Origin: Pyrodictiaceae archaeon
GTDB lineage: Archaea > Thermoproteota > Thermoprotei_A > Sulfolobales > Pyrodictiaceae
Assembly: GCA_027046105.1 (NCBI GenBank)
Contig: JALTZQ010000023.1
Location: 1 to 6,851 of the forward strand
Reading direction: 5' to 3'
DNA length: 6,851 nucleotides
In this document: positions 1 to 5,526 of the stretch, in pieces
Position numbering within the stretch: the stretch's first letter is position 1
How the letters are laid out: every line of letters starts with the position of its first letter
The notes under the pieces: model-generated
Databases searched by the model: none
What the model was told of the DNA's origin: nothing
The model's input: only the letters and a program-made list of their open reading frames with translations
Position numbers and translations under genes: made by a program

Positions 1-29
1 GTGCTAGGATTTTGTACTATGAGGAGGGA

Positions 30-3000
30 TCAACCAGCTGAGGGCGTAACACCAATTACATATTCCAATCCATCTATCTCCCATTCCTTTACCAGTCTGC
101 CCTTTACCTTTGCGGGCTCGTCAACAATGTCTAGATTCCTCGCTCTAACCTCGTTGATAATGAATTCCTTGCGTTTATTGACGTATGCTTTATGGTCTTC
201 TGGCACGTACATTATCACGTCTATTGCCTCCTCCACATCAAGGTTAAGCATCTTTCTCATATACTGTATTCTTCGGACAATATCCCTTGCTATACCCTCA
301 GCGATTTCCTCTTCACTCAGTGTTGTATCTATTGCTACACTGCCCCAATTGGTTTCCTTTACTGCGTAGCCCTTGCGATATATGGGAATAATTCTTACGG
401 TATTCCTGTTAAGTACAACGTCTACACCATTGATACTCACTATGTGTTCGCCCTTTAGCACTATATCACGTGCAACAATAGCACCCTTTTCTTGTAGGTA
501 CTTTACTATTTTTGGCACTAACTCCTTATACGTGGGTCCAAGTACTTCGTATACAGGCTCTACACGATAATCAACCAATTCTTCAACCATCTCAGCGCTA
601 CGTACCTCGACATCCTTGGCATTGGTTGCTTGTAGTACGAGTTCACGTAAATATCTTACGGCCTCCATGACATCACTGCTGCTAGTGTACACTATGATTT
701 TTCTGACTGGCTGCCTTAGTTTAATACGTGCTGTCATTCTTGCTGCAGCAGCAGCTTCATTAATTTCGCGAACAATGTTCATCAATAGCTCTAGTTTCTC
801 GTCAATTAAATCATTGCGTGGAGAAGGCCAATCGAGCATATGTACTGAGGGTGGAGCTGTAGGCTCAGCTGGTTTAATAAAGTCTTGGTACAGTTTCTCG
901 GTAAGGAACGGGATAAAGGGTGCAGCTAATGTCAGCCAAGTACGTAATGCATGATATAATGTTACGTATGCTGCGTACTTCTCTGGCGTCTCCTCTTCCA
1001 CCCAAACTCTTCTACGTATTAACCTTATATACCAGTGACTAACATCCTCGACGATGAAGTCTCTAAGTAGACGAACGGCCTCATGTATACTATAGCGATT
1101 CATATATTCTGATACATGCTTTATCAGTTTTTGTGTTCTAGATAATAACCACTTGTCCTCGGGTTTCAAGAAGTTACTATACTTTTCAAGAGTATGTATT
1201 GTCGGATCATATTTATCCAGGCTCATATACGTTGATGCAAATACAAAAACATTCCACACGATAGTTAAATCACTCAAGGCTTGTTCAAGTGCTTTCCAAG
1301 AAAATCTTGCATCCTCCCATACACTATTCTGTAAAATCCAGAAACGGAAGACATCGCGACCAGCCTTTGCCAATATCTCGTCGGTTCCGACATAGTTTCC
1401 TAAACTCTTATGCATTTCTCTTCCTCGTTCATCGAGCATAAAACCGTGGACTAGTACTGTATGGTAGGGTTTCTCGTCGAATCCTATAACGCCTGCTCTC
1501 AGTAAACTGAAAAACCACCCCCTGGTTTGGTCGTGCCCCTCAGTTATAAAGTCAACATGATAATCTACACGTGTTTTGCCTGGGTGGCCCCTGCTTGCAT
1601 AAAAGGCTACACCACTATCAAACCATACATCAATAACATCGGATACTCTCTTCATGCGGGCGCCGCATTTGGGGCAGTTAAGATAAACTGCATCAATCCA
1701 GGGCTTATGGAGTTCTTGGGGTCTTCTACCGCCATATTGTAGAAGCTCATCTACACTTCCTACAACTACCCTATAACCACACCGTTCGCAGACCCATATC
1801 GGTAATGGTGTGCCCCAATACCGTTGTCTACTCAACACCCAATCCTGTAAACCATCTATCATGGCCATGATGCGGTCGAGGGCCCATTCGGGAATCCAAG
1901 TAATCTTTTTGACCTCCTCCCTCAGCCTATCTTTCAACTTGGTCACACGTATAATCCACTGCAATGTTGCCCTCAACACTACTGGAGTTTTACATCTCCA
2001 GCAAACAGGATAGCGGTGACTAATACTATGGGCATGGAATAAGGCGTCACGCTCCTTGAGATCATTAATTATTCTTGAATTAGCATCCCTAACATAAAGG
2101 CCTGCATACGGGCCTGCTTCAGAGGTGAACTTACCCTCATCGTCTATGGGTGCGATAATTATGTCCATACCTATCCTCCTTGCAACATCGAAGTCCTCGA
2201 AGCCATGGCCAGGAGCGGCGTGTACAAGCCCTGTTCCCTCGTGGAGAGCTACGTATTCAGGTGCTAGTACAACCTTATGGTATCTCGCGAGCTTTGATTG
2301 AAGCGGAACTATGTCCTCAAGTGGATGTACATATTCTAATCCCTCAAGTTTTTTGCCGGGAAACTCTTCAACGACATCGTAATTCTTCACCCCAGCAGCT
2401 TCCATAACATGCTTAAGCCTTGCCTTAGCAAGAATATAGAATTCCTTACCAACTCGCACCTTGACATACAATGCATCTGGATGGGCCATCACAAAAGCAT
2501 TAGCTGGTAATGTCCAGGGTGTAGTTGTCCAAATCAATAGGTATTCATTACTACTATCTTTCAGTCTAAACTTTACATAAATGGAAGGATCAGTTATATC
2601 ACGGTACTCAACTTCATACTCGGCTAATGTGGTGCCACAACGGGGGCACCAATAAACAACGCGATAATCTTGCTCAAGTAACCCTTTTTCATGAGCTCTT
2701 TTTACGAGCCACCATGCAGCCTCTATGTACTCATCAGTCATAGTTAGATAGGGGTTATCCCAGTCCATGAATACGCCTAATTCTTGGAACCAGTGAGTAA
2801 GCCCACGTATATTATTCTGGACAAGACGTTTACACTCAGCTATGAACTTATCGACACCGATCTTAGTCTCTATTTCACGTTTTACCTTCACTCCAAGTCT
2901 TTTCTCTACGGCCACCTCGATGGGCAGACCATGACAATCATAGCCAGGTGTATCTATGACATCGTATCCACGCATCCGCATGTACCTAAGAATACTATCT

Positions 3001-3203
3001 TTAAGCACTTTGTTCCATGCGGTACCGGCATGTGGTATATCGCTTGAAGGATACGGTGGCCCGTCGAGGAAGAAGAATCGTTTACGCCCCTTACGCCACT
3101 TCTTGATTAAGCCATAGATGTTATTTTCCCTCCAAAACCTCTTAACCCATTCCTCGACATCGTGAGGCCGATACGTGCCTTCGACTTTGCCAACGGTAGG
3201 CAC
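30..3203 (-). CDS. ileS: Isoleucyl-tRNA synthetase, archaeal/eukaryal type, complete
   Basis: This cytoplasmic class I synthetase activates isoleucine with ATP and charges tRNA-Ile, hydrolysing mischarged valine in an editing domain. The 1057-residue length fits the archaeal family. Visible in order: the HIGH-equivalent PHAG at 57-60 after GPPYP; a CP1 editing region with WTTTPWTLPAN from about 225 and HEGTGLVHAAPGHG from 321; four Cys pairs suggesting two zinc knuckles (186/189 with 401/404, 472/475 with 510/513); DWVLSRQRYWG at 454-464; DVWFDSG at 525-531; TEGHDQTRGWF at 554-564; and a KMSKS-equivalent MHKSL at 597-601. A helical anticodon-binding domain covers about 680-840, followed by the long C-terminal domain typical of archaeal and eukaryal IleRS. 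The GTG start is the first possible one, because an in-frame TGA lies eight codons upstream, and a GGTGGTG ribosome-binding site precedes it. It is the last gene of a minus-strand trio. Nothing is broken or truncated. Confidence 0.98.
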   Translation of the reverse strand: MPTVGKVEGTYRPHDVEEWVKRFWRENNIYGLIKKWRKGRKRFFFLDGPPYPSSDIPHAGTAWNKVLKDSILRYMRMRGYDVIDTPGYDCHGLPIEVAVEKRLGVKVKREIETKIGVDKFIAECKRLVQNNIRGLTHWFQELGVFMDWDNPYLTMTDEYIEAAWWLVKRAHEKGLLEQDYRVVYWCPRCGTTLAEYEVEYRDITDPSIYVKFRLKDSSNEYLLIWTTTPWTLPANAFVMAHPDALYVKVRVGKEFYILAKARLKHVMEAAGVKNYDVVEEFPGKKLEGLEYVHPLEDIVPLQSKLARYHKVVLAPEYVALHEGTGLVHAAPGHGFEDFDVARRIGMDIIIAPIDDEGKFTSEAGPYAGLYVRDANSRIINDLKERDALFHAHSISHRYPVCWRCKTPVVLRATLQWIIRVTKLKDRLREEVKKITWIPEWALDRIMAMIDGLQDWVLSRQRYWGTPLPIWVCERCGYRVVVGSVDELLQYGGRRPQELHKPWIDAVYLNCPKCGARMKRVSDVIDVWFDSGVAFYASRGHPGKTRVDYHVDFITEGHDQTRGWFFSLLRAGVIGFDEKPYHTVLVHGFMLDERGREMHKSLGNYVGTDEILAKAGRDVFRFWILQNSVWEDARFSWKALEQALSDLTIVWNVFVFASTYMSLDKYDPTIHTLEKYSNFLKPEDKWLLSRTQKLIKHVSEYMNRYSIHEAVRLLRDFIVEDVSHWYIRLIRRRVWVEEETPEKYAAYVTLYHALRTWLTLAAPFIPFLTEKLYQDFIKPAEPTAPPSVHMLDWPSPRNDLIDEKLELLMNIVREINEAAAAARMTARIKLRQPVRKIIVYTSSSDVMEAVRYLRELVLQATNAKDVEVRSAEMVEELVDYRVEPVYEVLGPTYKELVPKIVKYLQEKGAIVARDIVLKGEHIVSINGVDVVLNRNTVRIIPIYRKGYAVKETNWGSVAIDTTLSEEEIAEGIARDIVRRIQYMRKMLNLDVEEAIDVIMYVPEDHKAYVNKRKEFIINEVRARNLDIVDEPAKVKGRLVKEWEIDGLEYVIGVTPSAG

Positions 3204-3208
3204 TATCC

Positions 3209-3215
3209 CACCACC
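3209..3215 (-). promoter_or_regulatory. Ribosome-binding site of ileS
   Basis: Read on the minus strand this is GGTGGTG, two overlapping GGTG cores that can pair with the CACC of the archaeal 16S 3' end, five bases before the GTG start at 3203. It supports that start and argues against a purely leaderless transcript. Confidence 0.55.
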
Positions 3216-3230
3216 ATCATATTTTCAAGG

Positions 3231-3268
3231 ATAATATTACACCATTGAATCATCTGCTACGTGTTATA
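3231..3268 (-). promoter_or_regulatory. Candidate promoter region for ileS
   Basis: Two A+T-rich TATA-like boxes lie on the minus strand in the 91-base gap before ileS: TATAACA at 3268-3262 and AATATTAT at 3238-3231. With the usual archaeal spacing, the first would start transcription near 3240 and leave room for the ribosome-binding site. The second would start it inside that site. No convincing BRE is visible, and read-through from the two upstream genes is equally possible. Confidence 0.3.
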
Positions 3269-3294
3269 CCCAGTGTCCGAGCACATGTCACATC

Positions 3295-3561
3295 CTATGT
3301 TTTAACGCTATAAATCTTAACACCAAAGATGGAAGGCGGTGTCTTTGTGAGTATCTCCCTTACTTTACCCTCAGCCTCGGATAAGTCGGAATCCCTCGGT
3401 AGTTGTATTTCAATATAATATAGTTCTGGCACATTTTTAGAGCGTTCAACCCTTATTTCACCTATGGTACTGAGTTTATCTATTAGGTCTTGGGCGTCAC
3501 TCTCGTAGAACGTGTTAAAGAAGATGCGTATAACACTCTTATGCCTTCTTATCTCGCTCAT
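3295..3561 (-). CDS. Conserved-looking small protein of unknown function, 88 residues
   Basis: I do not recognise the family. The predicted secondary structure is beta (KSVIRIFFN, 8-16), helix (about 20-31), beta (IGEIRVER, 33-40), beta (ELYYIEIQL, 46-54), helix (about 59-73) and beta (FGVKIYSV, 79-86). This is a beta-alpha-beta-beta-alpha-beta order, as in ferredoxin-like folds common among RNA-binding and ligand-sensing domains. There is no signal peptide, membrane segment or cysteine. I chose ATG at 3561 because a near-perfect ribosome-binding site, GAGGTGA, lies five bases before it. An in-frame GTG at 3570 would add three residues but sits inside that site. The site overlaps the stop of the upstream CxxCxxCC gene, so translation of the two is probably coupled. 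The alternating hydrophobic strands and tight packing with its neighbour support a real gene. Confidence 0.8.
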   Translation of the reverse strand: MSEIRRHKSVIRIFFNTFYESDAQDLIDKLSTIGEIRVERSKNVPELYYIEIQLPRDSDLSEAEGKVREILTKTPPSIFGVKIYSVKT

Positions 3562-3566
3562 GCTGC

Positions 3567-3573
3567 TCACCTC
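3567..3573 (-). promoter_or_regulatory. Strong ribosome-binding site overlapping an upstream stop codon
   Basis: Minus-strand GAGGTGA matches the archaeal anti-Shine-Dalgarno over seven bases, five bases before ATG 3561. Its last three bases are the TGA stop of the upstream gene (3569-3567), so a ribosome ending the first gene sits on the initiation site of the second. It decides the start of the 88-residue gene. Confidence 0.7.
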
Positions 3574-4220
3574 TCTAGTACGTAGCGGTCAGCATCATGT
3601 AGGTTACTACAAAGTGAGGTATCTGATAGCTTTTTCAATCCAAGTTCACGAATAATTGTAATCATGTCGTGATATAGAGTATATGCCTCACTAGCTGCTC
3701 TCAATTCGTCATTAAAGATTGATGTCAATTGTCTGGACATTTCGTTTAACATTGAAATCCTCTCCTCAACCCACTTGCACTTAGACGAGACAAGCACTCG
3801 ACTTCCGCTCATGTCCACAATTAAGGGATACATTCTACACGCTAATGGTTTTACCTCGTGAATAGTACATCTAGAGCCTGCTATACGGTAAAAGGGACAG
3901 AATCCACGAATAATCCATCGATACAATGTTACGGCACAATCGCCATTACTGTCAATATATACCTCTATGGGTTTAAAGGATACATCAACTCCATGCTTCT
4001 CAGCAATTTCCTCGATGAGCCTCTTCTCCCATGGAAAAAGAATGGGCGTAGAATCCTCTGTACTGAAGTAGCAGCAGTATACACACCTCATGCACGTAAA
4101 CTTGGCTAACCCCACGGGTATACGACCCGAATACATAGACTTTAAGGTAGAACAATTATAGGTGCAGTTCCTCCAACCTTTCGGACTGGTTGTGTCTCCT
4201 ACCAAAAACTTGTGTTGCAC
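3567..4220 (-). CDS. CxxCxxCC (YkgJ/UPF0153-like) putative metal-binding protein
   Basis: The protein carries the signature of the CxxCxxCC family, thought to chelate iron or zinc; the biochemical role of most members is unknown. Visible are FTCMRCVYCCYF with Cys 43, 46, 49 and 50, then GFCPFY with Cys108, Cys118 and the block CTIHEVKPLACRMYPL containing Cys128. The CxIHExKPxxCRxYP arrangement is diagnostic for this family. Residues 135-217 are mostly helical and lack the signature. The start is uncertain. GTG 4220 gives 217 residues and directly follows an in-frame TAG, but has no clear ribosome-binding site. ATG 4136 would begin at Met29, closer to the usual family N-terminus, and would remove the extra pair Cys19/Cys23. 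No membrane segment or signal peptide is seen. Its 3' end overlaps the initiation region of the next small gene, and ileS follows, which hints at a translation-related role without showing one. Confidence 0.88.
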   Translation of the reverse strand: MQHKFLVGDTTSPKGWRNCTYNCSTLKSMYSGRIPVGLAKFTCMRCVYCCYFSTEDSTPILFPWEKRLIEEIAEKHGVDVSFKPIEVYIDSNGDCAVTLYRWIIRGFCPFYRIAGSRCTIHEVKPLACRMYPLIVDMSGSRVLVSSKCKWVEERISMLNEMSRQLTSIFNDELRAASEAYTLYHDMITIIRELGLKKLSDTSLCSNLHDADRYVLER

Positions 4221-4224
4221 CTAA

Positions 4225-4290
4225 GTGCTGACGGGTGCAAACGCTGAGACGGCCTGGTAGGCTATTCAGTGATGAGATGGACCCGTCTGA
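4225..4290 (+). ncRNA. Possible box C/D-like small RNA (weak)
   Basis: Read on the plus strand, the order is GTGCTGA (4225-4231, one mismatch to box C), 12 bases, CTGA (4244-4247, D' position), 21 bases, GTGATGA (4269-4275, perfect C' match), 11 bases, CTGA (4287-4290, box D). Guide lengths fit archaeal C/D guides. Against this, the D'-C' spacer is long, the two would-be guides are complementary to each other, no clear terminal stem is visible, and no target is recognised. I hold it as a candidate only. Confidence 0.22.
4230..4287. repeat. Perfect 7-bp inverted repeat with nested hairpin
   Basis: GACGGGT at 4230-4236 is the exact reverse complement of ACCCGTC at 4281-4287. Within the 44-base interior, GGCCT (4251-4255) can pair with AGGCT (4259-4263), one pair being G-U, around a three-base loop. 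CTGA and GTGATGA face each other across the space between the two stems, as in kink-turn elements, though the flanks do not form a canonical one. The structure ends nine bases before GTG 4220 on the minus strand. Confidence 0.5.
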
Positions 4291-4316
4291 GGGTTGATAT
4301 AGGCCTCAGGAGAAGG

Positions 4317-4347
4317 GAGTGCTCAACACTATTTCTCTTCAGCACTC
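4317..4347. repeat. Perfect 7-bp inverted repeat
   Basis: GAGTGCT at 4317-4323 is the exact reverse complement of AGCACTC at 4341-4347, with a 17-base pyrimidine-rich loop. The stem does not extend further on either side. It could be part of a minus-strand leader or of an RNA extending from the first inverted repeat. No T-run follows on the plus strand, so it is not an obvious terminator. Confidence 0.4.
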
Positions 4348-4390
4348 GGCAAATACTTCATCGGCTCCACTCGGGCATTCTCTAAGCTCA

Positions 4391-4400
4391 GATATATAAG
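4391..4400. promoter_or_regulatory. TATA-like box, readable in both directions
   Basis: GATATATAAG on the plus strand reads CTTATATATC on the minus strand, and both resemble an archaeal TATA box. In the plus direction, initiation would fall near 4420-4425, just before the ribosome-binding site of the small basic ORF. In the minus direction it would fall near 4367, giving the CxxCxxCC gene a leader of about 150 bases that includes both inverted repeats. BRE-like purines are not clear on either side. A second, weaker box (TTGATATA, 4294-4301) lies nearby. Confidence 0.5.
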
Positions 4401-4448
4401 CAAGCCGTGTAGTATTTGTTGCGGCAAGGAGTGAAGGGGTAGTTAGTG

Positions 4449-4553
4449 ATGGGTGGAAGGCAAAGGACAACGTTATTTATGACTACAGAGGAGTCGCCAA
4501 AGAAACATCAAAAAAGTGAGCAAAGGCGGAAGACTAAGGGTAAAAGAAGGTAA
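4449..4553 (+). CDS. Small basic ORF, 34 residues, possibly a leader peptide or detached N-terminus
   Basis: The ORF starts with ATG at 4449, eight bases after GGGGT (4436-4440), which can pair fully with the anti-Shine-Dalgarno if one G-U pair is allowed. A TATA-like box lies about 50 bases before the start. The product begins MGGRQRTTLF and its second half is rich in Lys, Arg and Gln. Twelve of its 34 residues are Lys or Arg, suggesting nucleic-acid or ribosome contact. It ends at TAA 4551-4553 in the same frame as the methyltransferase that starts at 4587, with eleven sense codons between. It may be an independent small protein, an upstream ORF controlling the methyltransferase, or a basic N-terminal extension cut off by a stop. 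I do not recognise it; the MGG start and Lys-rich body faintly recall S25e N-termini. Confidence 0.4.
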   Translation: MGGRQRTTLFMTTEESPKKHQKSEQRRKTKGKRR

Positions 4554-4586
4554 ACTACCATAGCCAGACTAGGGAAGTCTCGAACA

Positions 4587-5438
4587 TTGATTGCAGATAA
4601 GGGTTTTTCAAACCTAATAATTGGGGTGCCAGCATCCATACTGTCCATCGAGCCAAGCCTGGAATTGAAAACGTTAAAAGCAGGCCTCATAGGTAGAGCT
4701 GCAGCGATTTTCCGTGTAGACAGGATAGCGATTTACCCAGGTGAGACTTTAGACTGGCGCGATCTAGGCTTATTCCAGCTATTGTTAAAATACATGGTCA
4801 CGGCACCATACCTACGTAGAAAACTGTTTGGAATCGACCATAGGCTTAGATATGCTGGTATTCTACCACCATTACAAATACCTACACATGGTGTAGGTGG
4901 TCCTCGCAAAGGAGAGATTAGGCAGGCCTTAGTTATAGATAAGAAAAATAAAACTGTAATTGTCGATGCAGGACTTAGACAAGCCATACAAGTAGAATTC
5001 CAAGAATATAATATGAGTATTCGGAAGGGCGACCTAATCCACATTGAAATAGTTGAGCTAGACCCTCCGCGAGCCCGCCTAGCCCCTAACCCCCCTCTAT
5101 ATACAGGTTATGTTGTTGAAACATCCGAGTCCCTTCTACAAGTTATACGGAAATGGTCAAGATGTTTAAAGATAGCTACAAGCAGAAAAGGTCTACCAAT
5201 AAATGATGTTGCAAACGATCTAAAAAGCATGCTTAGGAATAGTGATTGTGTCCTTGTATTATTTGGCTCTCACAGCAAGGGCTTATATGAGTTGGCTGAG
5301 CAAGAAGGGTTTAATCTAGAGAAGTTTGTAGACATTGTTATTAATACAGTACCTGGTCAAGGTACTCTAACGATTCGAACTGAGGAAGCGGTGTATGCCT
5401 CTCTTGCACTCATCAATATGCTATCAGGGCAGAGATGA
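4587..5438 (+). CDS. SPOUT-fold RNA methyltransferase, SPOUT1/MTH1 family (putative uridine-N3 type)
   Basis: This is a member of the archaeal/eukaryal family that includes Methanothermobacter MTH1 and human SPOUT1 (C9orf114), S-adenosylmethionine-dependent RNA methyltransferases with a trefoil knot. The uridine-N3 name comes from family annotation; the substrate here is unknown. Visible are the N-terminal half with LKAGLIGRAAAIFRVDRIAIY (about 30-50), the family motif RYAGILPPLQIPTH (88-101), an inserted beta-rich OB-like domain (about 104-180), LVLFGSHSKGL (223-233) and the knot motif NTVPGQGTLTIRTEEAVYAS (253-272), which binds the cofactor. The length of 283 residues is normal. TTG at 4587 is the best start in frame: an upstream TAA closes the frame and the family core begins a few residues later, but no ribosome-binding site is clear. 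It precedes L3 by 88 bases, the usual archaeal arrangement, so a role in ribosome biogenesis is likely. Confidence 0.93.
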   Translation: MIADKGFSNLIIGVPASILSIEPSLELKTLKAGLIGRAAAIFRVDRIAIYPGETLDWRDLGLFQLLLKYMVTAPYLRRKLFGIDHRLRYAGILPPLQIPTHGVGGPRKGEIRQALVIDKKNKTVIVDAGLRQAIQVEFQEYNMSIRKGDLIHIEIVELDPPRARLAPNPPLYTGYVVETSESLLQVIRKWSRCLKIATSRKGLPINDVANDLKSMLRNSDCVLVLFGSHSKGLYELAEQEGFNLEKFVDIVINTVPGQGTLTIRTEEAVYASLALINMLSGQR

Positions 5439-5452
5439 GTATTCAGCGCTAG

Positions 5453-5460
5453 TATTTAAA
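5453..5460 (+). promoter_or_regulatory. TATA-like box for the L3 ribosomal protein cluster
   Basis: TATTTAAA lies 15 bases after the stop codon of the methyltransferase and about 70 bases before the L3 start. The expected transcription start is near 5480-5487, giving a leader of about 40-47 bases. AGCGCT, a 6-bp palindrome, sits just upstream at 5445-5450 near the BRE position. This would let L3 and downstream genes be transcribed apart from the methyltransferase. Confidence 0.5.
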
Positions 5461-5488
5461 ACGAGTAACTGTGTTCAGCCAACCACAA

Positions 5489-5500
5489 CCTGGGTCCAGG
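5489..5500. repeat. Short palindrome in the L3 leader
   Basis: CCTGG at 5489-5493 and CCAGG at 5496-5500 are exact reverse complements around a two-base centre. The element lies at or just after the predicted transcription start of the L3 transcript. It could be an operator-like site or a small hairpin in the leader. It may also be chance, since it is short. Confidence 0.35.
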
Positions 5501-5513
5501 ATAGTAAATAGCA

Positions 5514-5522
5514 GAGGCGGTG
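5514..5522 (+). promoter_or_regulatory. Ribosome-binding site of L3
   Basis: GAGG at 5514-5517 and GGTG at 5519-5522 are each partial matches to the anti-Shine-Dalgarno, 9 and 4 bases before GTG 5527. They behave like a full GAGGTG core with one inserted base. An in-frame TAG at 5509-5511 rules out an earlier start. Confidence 0.5.
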
Positions 5523-5526
5523 TAGT

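Larger units (their letters stand above)
4221..4448. other. Structured divergent intergenic region
   Basis: About 228 bases separate the start of the minus-strand CxxCxxCC gene from the first plus-strand ORF. I find no convincing protein gene here. It holds two perfect 7-bp inverted repeats (4230-4287 and 4317-4347), GTGATGA and CTGA motifs resembling box C/D elements inside and next to the first, and a TATA-like sequence near 4391-4400. A leader RNA for either gene or a small noncoding RNA would fit. The strand cannot be decided by eye. Confidence 0.55.

Noticed and set aside
738..758. GCA/AGC repeat-like run
   Set aside because: It encodes the alanine-rich helix segment around residues 816-822 of IleRS; it is coding, not a microsatellite.
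616..954. Open plus-strand frames lying over ileS (for example 1-369, 616-954, 2784-3047)
   Set aside because: They are antisense to a fully convincing 1057-residue synthetase, have no family motifs and show low-complexity composition; they are shadows.
3295..3561. The 88-residue protein as archaeal elongation factor 1-beta
   Set aside because: The length is similar, but the expected N-terminal and C-terminal family motifs are missing.
4305..4363. A second box C/D-like reading on the minus strand
   Set aside because: The box C candidate (CCGATGA) has two mismatches and the C' candidate (GTGTTGA) one; CTGA is too frequent to carry the case.
4221..4448. A tRNA, RNase P RNA or H/ACA RNA in the intergenic region
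   Set aside because: No T-loop GGTTCRA sequence, no acceptor stem, no RNase P signatures, and no ACA correctly placed after either hairpin.
4508..5044. Minus-strand open frames opposite the methyltransferase (4508-4690 and 4733-5044)
   Set aside because: They overlap a strongly supported SPOUT methyltransferase, have no recognisable motifs and no good ribosome-binding site.
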